NCBI RefSeq assembly: GCF_900111005.1
Contig: NZ_FOFV01000009.1
Coordinates: forward strand, 124,001 to 188,000
Reading direction: 5' to 3'
DNA: 64,000 nt
Source of the DNA: Lentzea albida
GTDB lineage: Bacteria > Actinomycetota > Actinomycetes > Mycobacteriales > Pseudonocardiaceae
A program made the translations under genes and the position numbers. Below the pieces are notes generated by a model. The model had not been told where the DNA came from, searched no databases, and was given only the letters and a program-made list of their open reading frames with translations. This document shows, piece by piece, positions 44,239 through 52,527 of the stretch (its first letter is position 1; the number at the start of each line of letters is the position of its first letter).

Positions 44239-45345
44239 GTGCGACTGGTGCGAGGCGAGAACGGCTGGTGGTGCATCGGCCGGTCGGCGACGGCGTTGCT
44301 GCCGGACCGGTTGGTGGAGAACGGCGATCTCACCGCGGAGGGCCGGGAACAGCTCAACGCCATGGGGATCGACGTGGTGCAGGCGCCGGACCACTACAGC
44401 CTGACCGTCGTGACGTCCACCGGCTGCAACCTCGGGTGCTCATACTGCTTCCAGAACACCCCGGACGGCAGGCGGCGCATCGCTCCCGCACGGCTCGACG
44501 CCCGCACCGTCGCGCGCTGTGTCGAGTTCACCGAGAAGAAGATGGCCGAACTGGGCGTGCGGCGGCTGGAGCTGCTCCTGTTCGGCGGTGAGCCGCTGCT
44601 CAACCCCGCCGGGTGTCTGCAGGTGCTGCGGGCGTTCGGTGCGCGGATGCCGGTCACCGCCAGCATGATCAGCAACGGCGTGCTGCTCACCCCACGTACG
44701 GCCGCACGGCTGCACGAGGCCGGGCTCGGGCACCTCCAGGTCACCCTGGACGGCGAGCGCGACCGGCACGACAGGACACGCGTGACGCGCGGGGGCAGGC
44801 CCACGTTCGACCTCATCCTGGCGAACGTGGCCTCGGCCCAGCGGCACACCGGCCTCCGCTTCACCGTGCGCGTCAACGTGACACCGGACGTCCTGCCCCA
44901 CCTCGGAACGCTCCTCGACCAGGCGGCCGCGGTGCTCGACGTCCCCGGCACGAACCTCGCGATCGCTCCCGTGCTCGACTACGGCGCCGGCGTCCCGGCA
45001 CCGGACGCACGGGCCGCGGAACAAGCGGTGCAAGCCTGCGCCAGGGCGGCGGAACTCGGGTTCCGGCTCGTCCGCCCGCGCGACGACCACTGCGACTTCT
45101 GCTCCGAGGCCGACGGACGGCTGGGCGCGGTCGTGGCACCGGACGGCACGTTGTTCAGCTGCTGGGACGCGGTCGGCGAGAACGACCTCGCCGTCGGTGA
45201 GCTCGATTCGGGCTACAGCAACGAATCCCGTGCGCGCTGGCGCCGCTGCGGCGGCGAACTCCCGCGCACACAGGCGTTCTCCGACGCACTCGACGCCGGA
45301 GTGCTCGACGTCATCCGCGCGCGCAAGGAGGTGACCCGACCATGA
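44239..45345 (+). CDS. Radical SAM peptide-maturase with SPASM/twitch-like C-terminus
   Basis: The 368-residue enzyme starts at GTG 44239, after GGGAGG. The N-terminal 50 residues (GENGWWCIGRSATALLPDRL and onward) may be a peptide-recognition region. The [4Fe-4S] motif is C63-x3-C67-x2-C70 in STGCNLGCSYC, followed by LLLFGGEPLLNP. The C-terminus has FCSEADGRLGAVVAPDGTLF and then SCWDAVGE, resembling a shortened SPASM/twitch domain with too few cysteines for two full clusters. It probably modifies the peptide encoded just upstream, or the one just downstream. Its stop overlaps the second peptide ATG (ATGA). Confidence 0.85.
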   Translation: MRLVRGENGWWCIGRSATALLPDRLVENGDLTAEGREQLNAMGIDVVQAPDHYSLTVVTSTGCNLGCSYCFQNTPDGRRRIAPARLDARTVARCVEFTEKKMAELGVRRLELLLFGGEPLLNPAGCLQVLRAFGARMPVTASMISNGVLLTPRTAARLHEAGLGHLQVTLDGERDRHDRTRVTRGGRPTFDLILANVASAQRHTGLRFTVRVNVTPDVLPHLGTLLDQAAAVLDVPGTNLAIAPVLDYGAGVPAPDARAAEQAVQACARAAELGFRLVRPRDDHCDFCSEADGRLGAVVAPDGTLFSCWDAVGENDLAVGELDSGYSNESRARWRRCGGELPRTQAFSDALDAGVLDVIRARKEVTRP

Positions 45346-45455
45346 CCGAACCCGAGCACCACGACGACGAGACGCCCTCGGCGCCGAACTTCATCGAACT
45401 GCTCGAGGCCGACGAGGAGCTGACCGGCCCCGGCCTCTGCGTTCCGTTCCGCTAG
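45342..45455 (+). CDS. Second small peptide of the radical-SAM locus (37 residues)
   Basis: This ORF begins in the ATGA that ends the radical SAM gene and reads MTEPEHHDDETPSAPNF, IELLEADEELTGPG and LCVPFR. It is acidic with a single Cys near the end, and the FIELLEADEEL helix looks like a leader-recognition segment, so LTGPGLCVPFR could be a core. It may be a second precursor, a leader partner, or a small accessory protein. The gap to the first M16 gene is 33 bases. Confidence 0.65.
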   Translation: MTEPEHHDDETPSAPNFIELLEADEELTGPGLCVPFR

Positions 45456-45488
45456 AAGTCCTCGCACGCGCACCGGAAGGAGACGGCC

Positions 45489-46793
45489 GTGCACAGAACG
45501 CACCAGCACCTGGTCCGCACTCAGCTGGCCAACGGGCTGCGGGTGTTGCTCGCACCCGACCGCACGGTCCCGGTCGTCGCCGTCGCGGTGCACTACGACG
45601 TCGGCATGCGCTCCGAACCCGAGGGCCGCACCGGGTTCGCGCACCTCTTCGAGCACCTGATGTTCCAGGGTTCGGAGCTGCTGCCGAAGCTCGACCACGC
45701 GCACTACGTGCAGGCCTCCGGCGGGGTGTTCAACGGCAGCACCCACCTCGACTACACGCAGTACCACAACGTGTTGCCCAGCAACGCCTTGGAGCGCGCG
45801 CTGTTCCTCGAAGCCGACCGGATGCGCGCGCCGAACCTCAACGCGGAGAACCTGCGCGTGCAGATCGACGTCGTGAAAGAGGAGATCCGCGCCAACGTCA
45901 CCAACAAGCCGTACGGCTGCTTTCCGTGGGTGACGCTGCCGGGAGTTCTCTTCGACAGCTTCGCGAACTCGCACGACGGTTACGGCTCGTTCGACGACCT
46001 GGACTCGGCGACCGTCGAGGACGCGCGCCAGTTCTTCGACCGCTACTACGCCCCGGCGAACGCGCTGCTGACGTTGTGCGGCGACTTCGACGCGGACGAG
46101 GCCCTCGCGATGGTGGAACGCCACTTCGGTCCGATCCCGTTCCGCCCCAGGCCTTCCCGGCCGGACTTCGCGGAACCGGAGATCACCGGCGAGCGCCGCA
46201 CGGTCAAGTACGACCCGCACGCTCCGCTGCCCGCCGTGGCCGCGGGGTGGAGGGTGCCCGACCCGATCGGCCAGTGGGACGAGTACCTGCCGCACCTGCT
46301 GCTCGCCGACGTGATGTCCGACGACGGACCCGCGTGCCGGCTGCACCGCAGGCTGGTGCGCCAGGACGGCCTCGCCACGAGCCACCGCTGCTACCTCGGC
46401 ATGCTCGGCGACCCGCTCGACACGGGCCACCCGACGGCACTCGTGTTCAGTGCCCGCCAGACGCCCGGCACGAGCTCGCAGCAGGTGCTGGACGCGATCG
46501 CCGAGGAGTTCGCGTTGGTGGCGCGGCACGGTCCGGAGGAACGCGAGCTGAACAGGATCGCGAGCCGCCTCACCACCCGGTTGCTGGTCGAGACGGACTC
46601 GGTGCTCGCGCGCACGCAGGCGCTGGCCTCGCTGGAACTCCGCCACGGCCGTGCCGAACTGCTCGGGGAGCTGCCCGCCCTGCTCACCTCGATCACGCCC
46701 GAACAGGTGGCGCGGGCGGCCGCGCGCATCACCCCCGACCGCCGGGCCGTGGTCGAACTGCTGCCCGCCTCGTACCAGGAGGAGGCAGCATGA
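45489..46793 (+). CDS. M16-family zinc peptidase, catalytic subunit
   Basis: The 434-residue peptidase has the inverted zinc motif H52-L-F-E55-H56 with a likely third ligand Glu in IDVVKEEIRAN about 75 residues later. The GTG start is preceded by AAGGAGA. It should form a heterodimer with the next product, as in the AlbE/AlbF pair of subtilosin and in mitochondrial processing peptidase. It is probably the protease that removes the leader of the small peptides. Coupled by ATGA overlap to the second M16 gene. Confidence 0.92.
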   Translation: MHRTHQHLVRTQLANGLRVLLAPDRTVPVVAVAVHYDVGMRSEPEGRTGFAHLFEHLMFQGSELLPKLDHAHYVQASGGVFNGSTHLDYTQYHNVLPSNALERALFLEADRMRAPNLNAENLRVQIDVVKEEIRANVTNKPYGCFPWVTLPGVLFDSFANSHDGYGSFDDLDSATVEDARQFFDRYYAPANALLTLCGDFDADEALAMVERHFGPIPFRPRPSRPDFAEPEITGERRTVKYDPHAPLPAVAAGWRVPDPIGQWDEYLPHLLLADVMSDDGPACRLHRRLVRQDGLATSHRCYLGMLGDPLDTGHPTALVFSARQTPGTSSQQVLDAIAEEFALVARHGPEERELNRIASRLTTRLLVETDSVLARTQALASLELRHGRAELLGELPALLTSITPEQVARAAARITPDRRAVVELLPASYQEEAA

Positions 46794-48118
46794 CGGCGAG
46801 CGTCGTTCCCGCGTTGCGGCCGTGGCCGGAGATCACCTCCCCGGACGTCACGGAAGTCCGCTGTGCCAACGGGTTGCGGCTCCTCGCGCTGCACCGGCCG
46901 GGCGCGCCGCTGGCCGAGATCCGGCTGAGCGTCCCGTTCGGTTCGATGGCGCCGGGTCACCTGGCCCGCGCGTGGCTGCTGTCGGAGACGGTGCTGGCGG
47001 GCACCGCGGCCACCGGCCGGATCGGGCTCGCGGAACGCATCGGCGAGCTGGGGGCGAGCCTGCGGGCCGAGGTCGACCACGACCGGCTGCTGTTCAGCGG
47101 CACCGTGCTGGCGGACCGGTTCGAGGACCTGCTGGCCGTGCTCGCGGAGGTCGTGCGGGAGGCGACCTACCCCGACCGGGAGGTGCTGGCCGAACGCGGG
47201 CGGCTCGCGTCGCGGCTGACGGCGGCGCGGTCGCAGGCCGCCATCCGGGCGCGGGAGATCCTGCACCGGCACCTGTACGGCGACCACCCCTACGGCGCGA
47301 GCATCCCGACCGGCGCGGAGGTCGACGCGATCTCCGCCGAGCAGCTGCGGGCACTGCACGCCGAACGGGTCGTGCCCGACCACGCGGTGCTGGTCGTCGT
47401 CGGCCTGGTCGACCCGGACCGGGCCGTCACGGCGATGCACCGCCACTTCGCGGACTGGCGGCCGGGCGGGCTCCCCGTGCCGGACCTGCCGCCACTGCCG
47501 GACGAGGCCCCCGCGGGCGCGTCCCGGCTGTTCCACCGGCCCGGCTCGGTGCAGTCGTCGATCCGGATCGGCGGGCCCGCGCTGCGCCGCGACGACCCGC
47601 TGTTCCCCGCCCTGCACCTCGCGAACCTGATCTACGGCGGGTACTTCTCGTCGCGGCTGGTGGCGAACATCCGCGAGGACAAGGGGTACACCTACACCCC
47701 GCGCAGCCGGATCATGCACAGCAGCGCGGGGTCCACGCTCGTGATCGAGGCCGACGTCGCCACCGACGTGACCGCGCCCGCGTTGCTCGAGATGTGGTAC
47801 GAGCTGGGCAGGTTGTCGACGTTGCGGCCGAGCGCCCAGGAGCTGCGCGACGTCCGCCAGTTCGCGGCCGGCAACCTCGCGATGTCGATCGCCACCAGGT
47901 CGGGCCTCGCCACGACCCTGGTGACGCTGCTGGGGGTCGGCCTCGACCTCGACTGGATCCGGCGCAGCCCCGACCTGCTCGCGGAGGTGACCGCGTCCGA
48001 CATCTACCACGTGGGAGTGCACCTGCTGGCCCCCAAACTGCTCGCGGCCGTCGTCATCGGGGACGCGACGAAGTGCGAGGAGCCGTTGCAGGCGTTCGGC
48101 CCCTGGGTGGTCGAGTAG
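46790..48118 (+). CDS. M16-family peptidase-like subunit without the zinc site
   Basis: The 442-residue protein aligns in pattern with M16 enzymes but has ARAWLLSETVLAG where HxxEH should be, so it lacks the zinc ligands. It keeps the C-terminal substrate-binding signature GGYFSSRLVANIREDKGYTY. It is therefore the expected non-catalytic partner of the preceding peptidase. A hairpin after the stop closes this unit. Confidence 0.9.
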   Translation: MTASVVPALRPWPEITSPDVTEVRCANGLRLLALHRPGAPLAEIRLSVPFGSMAPGHLARAWLLSETVLAGTAATGRIGLAERIGELGASLRAEVDHDRLLFSGTVLADRFEDLLAVLAEVVREATYPDREVLAERGRLASRLTAARSQAAIRAREILHRHLYGDHPYGASIPTGAEVDAISAEQLRALHAERVVPDHAVLVVVGLVDPDRAVTAMHRHFADWRPGGLPVPDLPPLPDEAPAGASRLFHRPGSVQSSIRIGGPALRRDDPLFPALHLANLIYGGYFSSRLVANIREDKGYTYTPRSRIMHSSAGSTLVIEADVATDVTAPALLEMWYELGRLSTLRPSAQELRDVRQFAAGNLAMSIATRSGLATTLVTLLGVGLDLDWIRRSPDLLAEVTASDIYHVGVHLLAPKLLAAVVIGDATKCEEPLQAFGPWVVE

Positions 48119-48134
48119 CCGTTCTACCTGCGCA

Positions 48135-48166
48135 AAGCCCGGTCCTGCCCCTGCGGGACCGGGCTT
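48135..48166 (+). terminator. Terminator hairpin after the M16 pair
   Basis: A perfect 11-bp stem AAGCCCGGTCC/GGACCGGGCTT (48135-48145 with 48156-48166) and a 10-base loop, followed by GTTG. It separates the radical-SAM locus from the lanthipeptide locus. Confidence 0.75.
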
Positions 48167-48281
48167 GTTGCGTGTTCCGCCCCCACACCCCGCAGCGAAT
48201 ATGGGGAGCCACTACCCATGTGACCGCGCAACTAGGTGACGCAAAGTCTCCGTAGGCGGTGGAACTGATCGGGGTGGTGGG

Positions 48282-49247
48282 ATGTCGCTGCGTGACCTCG
48301 GCTTCGACGCGGTCCAGGAGGGCGTGTACCGGAGCCTGCTCGCCGATCCGTTGCGGGACAACAGCACCCTCGCGTCGCTCACCCTCACCGACGAGTCGGC
48401 CGTGCGGAACGCGCTGGCCGGACTGCTCGCCCTCGGTGTCGTGGAGGTCGCCGCGACCGCCCCGTGCGGGTACGCGCCCGGTGACCCCGAGGTCGTGGTC
48501 GGCGAGCTGATCGAACGCCTGGAGCAGGAGACGTTGCGGCGCCAGCAGAAGATCGGCGGCACGCGCACCGAGCTGGCGGGCCTCGCGGCGGGGTTCCGGC
48601 ACGACGCGCGCACGGTCGAGGTCGAGCACATCACCGAACCCGAACGGATCCGCGAACGGCTCGCGGAGCTGTGCTTCTTCACCCGCTCCAGCGTGTACGC
48701 GGTGCAGCCGGCGCGGGCGTCGAGCGAGGCGGCCCGCGCGGAGGCGTCCCGGCTCGACAACCGCAGCCTGGGCCGCGGGGTGACGATGCGGATCATCTAC
48801 GACGAGCGGGTGCTGCGCGCCGAACGCACCCGTGCCCGGCTCGGCGAGCGCACGGCGTCCGGCGCGCAGATCCGGTTCCTGCCGGGTCCGCTCGCGCGGC
48901 TGATCCTGCTGGACGAACGGATCGCGATCGTGCCGTCCGATCCGACCGACGCGGGCTCCGGCGCGCTGGTCGTGCACCAGCCCGGCATCGTGAGCGAGCT
49001 GGTCGCCCGCTTCCGGCAGTTGTGGGACGGCGCCCAGGACTTCGCCGAACCCGCCGGCACGCCGTCCGACGACGACCGGTCCGTGCTGCGGATGCTCGCC
49101 TCCGGGCTGACCGACGAGCTCGTCGCCCGGCAGATCGGCGTGTCGGTGCGGCACCTGCGCCGCCGGATCGCGCGGCTCATGGACGAACTCGGCGCGGACA
49201 GCCGGTTCCAGGCGGGAATGGCAGCCGCGCGGCGCGGCTGGATCTGA
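48282..49247 (+). CDS. TrmB-like / LuxR-type helix-turn-helix regulator
   Basis: The 321-residue regulator has an N-terminal winged-helix-like region (about 1-65, LGFDAVQEGVYRSLLADPL), a helical linker, a PLD-like ligand region (about 110-240, RGVTMRIIYDERVLR) and a C-terminal LuxR-type HTH (about 255-315, LRMLASGLTDELVARQIGVS then RHLRRRIARLMDEL). Such regulators often accompany RiPP loci in actinomycetes. The 23-residue ORF follows 47 bases later and the lanthipeptide synthetase 313 bases later. Confidence 0.82.
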   Translation: MSLRDLGFDAVQEGVYRSLLADPLRDNSTLASLTLTDESAVRNALAGLLALGVVEVAATAPCGYAPGDPEVVVGELIERLEQETLRRQQKIGGTRTELAGLAAGFRHDARTVEVEHITEPERIRERLAELCFFTRSSVYAVQPARASSEAARAEASRLDNRSLGRGVTMRIIYDERVLRAERTRARLGERTASGAQIRFLPGPLARLILLDERIAIVPSDPTDAGSGALVVHQPGIVSELVARFRQLWDGAQDFAEPAGTPSDDDRSVLRMLASGLTDELVARQIGVSVRHLRRRIARLMDELGADSRFQAGMAAARRGWI

Positions 49248-49294
49248 GACCTCATTGCCCTGAAAACAGCAGGTGACACTGTTCAGGAGGAAAC

Positions 49295-49366
49295 ATGGTG
49301 CGCAAGGCGGGATCGAACGGGATCGGCGAGGACGACGACGTGATCGGCGCGTTCGGCTGGGACTGA
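49295..49366 (+). CDS. 23-residue ORF with a strong ribosome binding site
   Basis: This ORF has an ideal CAGGAGG five bases before its ATG and ends immediately before an intrinsic terminator, so it is probably translated. It encodes MVRKAGSNGIG and EDDDVIGAFGWD: a basic start, an acidic middle and an aromatic end. It may be a signalling peptide linked to the regulator upstream, or an unusual RiPP precursor. No family is known to me. Confidence 0.6.
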   Translation: MVRKAGSNGIGEDDDVIGAFGWD

Positions 49367-49385
49367 AAAGACCGGCGCGGACCAA

Positions 49386-49415
49386 GGGCGGGTACCCACG
49401 GGTGCCCGCCCTTTT
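49386..49415 (+). terminator. Intrinsic terminator after the 23-residue ORF
   Basis: GGGCGGGTACC and GGTGCCCGCCC (49386-49396 with 49401-49411, one G:T pair) form an 11-bp stem with a 4-base loop, followed directly by TTTT. It would make the regulator and small ORF a separate transcript from the lanthipeptide synthetase. Confidence 0.88.
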
Positions 49416-49560
49416 CGTCACCCCGCAACGGGGTCATCTTGTTGCCCGCGACCGGTCCGGAAGCTGACGCGCCACGACCTTCCGAACCCGTTGGCGGGCA
49501 AGCAGAATTGTTTCCAGAGCAAGGGAAAAGCCCGAAAGAATCCGGAGAGGGGAACGAGAA

Positions 49561-52095
49561 ATGAGCATCTCACTCGTGCACGCCGATCCGGAGTTCTACG
49601 CACCGCTCAGCCGCACGACCCGGCGTGGCACCGAGTACACCGCGACGGGCATGCCGGCGGACTGGAGCGAGCACCACCAGGACGTGTGGACGGCCTGGTA
49701 CCCGCCGCACAAGCTCGGTGGCGTCACCGACGGCTGGAAGATCCACCTATCGGCCCGCGCCGACCGCGCCCAGCACGTGCTGGACGTCGCCGCGCCGATC
49801 TTCGCGGCGCACGGCGTGGCGTTCAAGCACCTGAGCTGCTCGCTGTACTTCGTGGTGACGCACCACAAGCACGCCGAACGCAGCCAGTCGGGCAAGTTCT
49901 GCGCCGCCTACCCGCCGGACGCCGCGACCGCCGAGGCGCTCATGCGCGACCTCGCCGCCGCGTTCGACGGTGAGGAAGGTCCTTACGTGCTCAGCGATCG
50001 CCGGTTCGGCGACTCGCGGGTCGTGCACTACCGCTACGGCGCGTTCGTCGCCCGGCGCAGGCTCACCGCGCAGGGCTGGCACGAGCTGCTGGTCCTCGAC
50101 GCGGCCGGGCGGAGCGTCCCGGACGTGCGCGGCACGAGGTTCAGCACGCCCGAAGGCATCACCGACCCGTTCGCCGAGTCCTCTGTAGACGCGCCGAAAC
50201 GCGCCGGTGCTCCGGAGTTCGGCGGTGTGCGGTTCGAGAAGGCGTTGCGTCACAGCAACGGCGGCGGCGCCTACCAGGGCACCGACGTCGCCACCGGTCG
50301 CACGGTGTTCGTGAAGGAGAGCCGGGGCCACCACGGCCTGGTGAGCCCCACCAGCGCGAGCCAGGACCGGCTGCGCAACGAGTACGAGGTGCTGCAGGAG
50401 CTGCACCGCGCCGGTTCCGGCTTCGCCCCCGAACCGGTGCGGTACTTCCGCCACCTGGAGAACGAGTTCCTGGTCACCGAGTTCGTGCCGGGACGATCGC
50501 TGCGCTCGTGGTGGGTCGAGCACAACCCGATCATCTGGTCCACCGCGACCGACGACGACTTCCGCGCCTACTACGCACGGGCCGCGAAGATCGTCGACGA
50601 ACTGACCGCGCAGCTGGAACGGTTGCACGGCTTGGGTTACGCCTTCATCGACCTGAGCCCGGACAACGTGCTCGTGGACGACGAGGACCGGATCCGGCTC
50701 ATCGACTTCGAGACGGCCACCCGCCTCGGCGGGCCGCTGACGCCGATCGGCACGCCGGGGTTCTTCCCGGCCGACCCGCTGCGGTTCGCCGACGACCCGG
50801 TGCGCTACGACGACTACGCGCTCTCCTCGATCGCGCTGGCGTTGATCGCGCCGATCACCACGACGGCCGACCTGTTCCCCGGCGTGCTCGCCCACCTGAA
50901 GGCGCAGCTCGACCCGCACGGCCTGGTGCCGCGGAAGATGTGGGCGCTGGCGACGCAGGTCCGCGAGCCCGACCCCGTCCCGTCCGCGGACGAGGTCACC
51001 TCGAACCCCTGGAACTGCCTGAAGGCGTTGCGCGACGGCCTGATCACGGGCCTGCGCGGCACCGCGCACCCCGACGGTGTGGTGCCGCTCGGTCCCCGGT
51101 CCTACGCCACCAACAAGCTCGGCTTCGGCCACGGACTCGCCGGCGTCGTGCACGCGCTGCACGTGGCGGGGACGCCGTCGGAGGAGCTGCTCGACCGGCT
51201 GTGCGCCCGTGCGCTGGCGGAGGCGGACGACCTGCCTCCCGGACTCGTCGCGGGACAGGCGGGCGTGGCCCGCGTCCTCGCGGAGCACGGCAGGATCGCC
51301 GAGGCGCAGGAGCTCCTGGCCCGGGCGGACGAGCACCCGCTGCTGCACGGGTCCGCGACGCTCGGCTTCGGTTCCGCCGGCGTCGGGCTCGCCCACCTCG
51401 CGCTGTACCGGCACACCGGCGACCGCGCCCACCTGGACCGGGCCGTCCGGCACGCCGGGGAGATCCCCGGCTCACCGACCGAACTGCTCGGCCGGCACAA
51501 CGCCGCCGGACTCGTCGACGGACGGACCGGGCTCGCGTTGTTCCACCACCACCTCGGTCTGCTGACCGGGGACGAGGACCACCTCGCGCGGGGACTGGTT
51601 CTCCTGCACGAGGAACTGGACCGCGCCGAACTCTCCGAGGGCGGACTGCTGTTCGGGGTCTCGGACCGCGACCGCAGGCTGATGCCGTACCTGAGCACCG
51701 GCACCGCGGGTGTGCTGATGGCGGCGAGCCGCTACCTGGCCACGACCGGCGACGACCGCGTCGCCGCCGCGATCCCGGGCCTGCTGACGGGACTGAACTG
51801 CTCGTTCACCCACTACGGCGGCCTGTTCGACGGCATGGCGGGGCTGAGCCTCGCCCTGCACGACCACGGCCGCAGGCACGGCGACCAGGCGAGCCTGGAC
51901 CGTGCGCAGACCTTGGCACAGCGTCTCTTCCTGTACGCCGTGCCGCACGAGACCGGGACGTACGTCCCCGGTGAGCACGCGCTGCGCCTCAGCGGCGACC
52001 TGTGGTTCGGGTCCGCCGGGGTGCTGACGGTGCTCGCCGGAGTGCTGGACGACCACCCGGACCCCCTGTTCGCCCTCGACGAAGTCGAGCGGTAG
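49561..52095 (+). CDS. Class III lanthipeptide synthetase (LanKC)
   Basis: The 844-residue synthetase has an N-terminal phospho-Ser/Thr lyase-like region (about 1-200), a Ser/Thr kinase domain (about 215-480: K252 in VFVKES, catalytic D364-L-S-P-D-N369, D382-F-E), and a LanC-like cyclase (about 510-844). The Cys-Cys-His zinc ligands of class I/II/IV cyclases are not seen, which fits class III. It would phosphorylate and dehydrate Ser/Thr in the two small peptides downstream and form lanthionine or labionin rings. The ATG has GAGAGGGG upstream. Confidence 0.93.
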   Translation: MSISLVHADPEFYAPLSRTTRRGTEYTATGMPADWSEHHQDVWTAWYPPHKLGGVTDGWKIHLSARADRAQHVLDVAAPIFAAHGVAFKHLSCSLYFVVTHHKHAERSQSGKFCAAYPPDAATAEALMRDLAAAFDGEEGPYVLSDRRFGDSRVVHYRYGAFVARRRLTAQGWHELLVLDAAGRSVPDVRGTRFSTPEGITDPFAESSVDAPKRAGAPEFGGVRFEKALRHSNGGGAYQGTDVATGRTVFVKESRGHHGLVSPTSASQDRLRNEYEVLQELHRAGSGFAPEPVRYFRHLENEFLVTEFVPGRSLRSWWVEHNPIIWSTATDDDFRAYYARAAKIVDELTAQLERLHGLGYAFIDLSPDNVLVDDEDRIRLIDFETATRLGGPLTPIGTPGFFPADPLRFADDPVRYDDYALSSIALALIAPITTTADLFPGVLAHLKAQLDPHGLVPRKMWALATQVREPDPVPSADEVTSNPWNCLKALRDGLITGLRGTAHPDGVVPLGPRSYATNKLGFGHGLAGVVHALHVAGTPSEELLDRLCARALAEADDLPPGLVAGQAGVARVLAEHGRIAEAQELLARADEHPLLHGSATLGFGSAGVGLAHLALYRHTGDRAHLDRAVRHAGEIPGSPTELLGRHNAAGLVDGRTGLALFHHHLGLLTGDEDHLARGLVLLHEELDRAELSEGGLLFGVSDRDRRLMPYLSTGTAGVLMAASRYLATTGDDRVAAAIPGLLTGLNCSFTHYGGLFDGMAGLSLALHDHGRRHGDQASLDRAQTLAQRLFLYAVPHETGTYVPGEHALRLSGDLWFGSAGVLTVLAGVLDDHPDPLFALDEVER

Positions 52096-52120
52096 CAAGA
52101 AAACCCTTGAGGAGGCAGTC

Positions 52121-52234
52121 ATGTCCGACGTCAACGAGCTCCAGAACCTCGCCGACGACGAGAACACCGAGGCCGGCTACACCAACCCGGTCGAGGTCGA
52201 GCCCGGCAAGAGCACCGCCAGCATCGTCTGCTGA
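52121..52234 (+). CDS. Class III lanthipeptide precursor, copy 1
   Basis: The 37-residue precursor starts 25 bases after the synthetase stop, with AGGAGG upstream. The leader has the class III recognition helix ELQNL (residues 6-10). The C-terminal core GKSTASIVC gives S31-x2-S34-x2-C37, close to the labionin pattern. It is nearly identical to the next copy (Val4 here, Ile4 there). Confidence 0.9.
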   Translation: MSDVNELQNLADDENTEAGYTNPVEVEPGKSTASIVC

Positions 52235-52296
52235 CCTGGCCCCACCCGCTCTTCCCGCACCACAGCAAGCACTTCACCTCAACGAAGGAGACGGAC

Positions 52297-52410
52297 ATGT
52301 CCGACATCAACGAGCTCCAGAACCTCGCCGACGACGAGAACACCGAGGCCGGCTACACCAACCCGGTCGAGGTCGAGCCGGGCAAGAGCACCGCCAGCAT
52401 CGTCTGCTGA
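52297..52410 (+). CDS. Class III lanthipeptide precursor, copy 2
   Basis: This second 37-residue precursor differs from the first only at residue 4 (Ile for Val), while the 62 bases between the two are unrelated to the bases before copy 1. The core ends STASIVC as in copy 1. GAAGGAG lies upstream of the ATG. Two copies would raise precursor dose for one final product, since the cores are identical. Confidence 0.9.
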   Translation: MSDINELQNLADDENTEAGYTNPVEVEPGKSTASIVC

Positions 52411-52440
52411 CCTGACCTTCCACAGGTCACGCCGTGCCAC

Positions 52441-52477
52441 GGGGCGGGGGCGGGGGAACTCCCCCGTTCTCCGCCCC
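52441..52477 (+). terminator. Hairpin between precursor genes and exporter
   Basis: GGGGCGG pairs with CCGCCCC, and inside it CGGGGG pairs with CCCCCG around AACT. It may partly stop transcription after the precursor genes, giving more precursor than exporter mRNA. Confidence 0.65.
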
Positions 52478-52527
52478 GAAGCTCTTTTCCGCCCCAGAGG
52501 ACTTCTCCGCGTCGCAGGAGGACCAGC

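Larger units (their letters stand above)
52121..52410. repeat. Tandem duplication of the lanthipeptide precursor gene
   Basis: Two direct 114-base repeats (52121-52234 and 52297-52410) are almost identical at the nucleotide level as well. Near-identity also at silent sites suggests a recent duplication or gene conversion. Confidence 0.9.

Noticed and set aside
46790-48118. Treating the second M16 protein as an independent active protease
   Set aside because: HxxEH is missing (WLLSE in its place), so it can only be a partner subunit.
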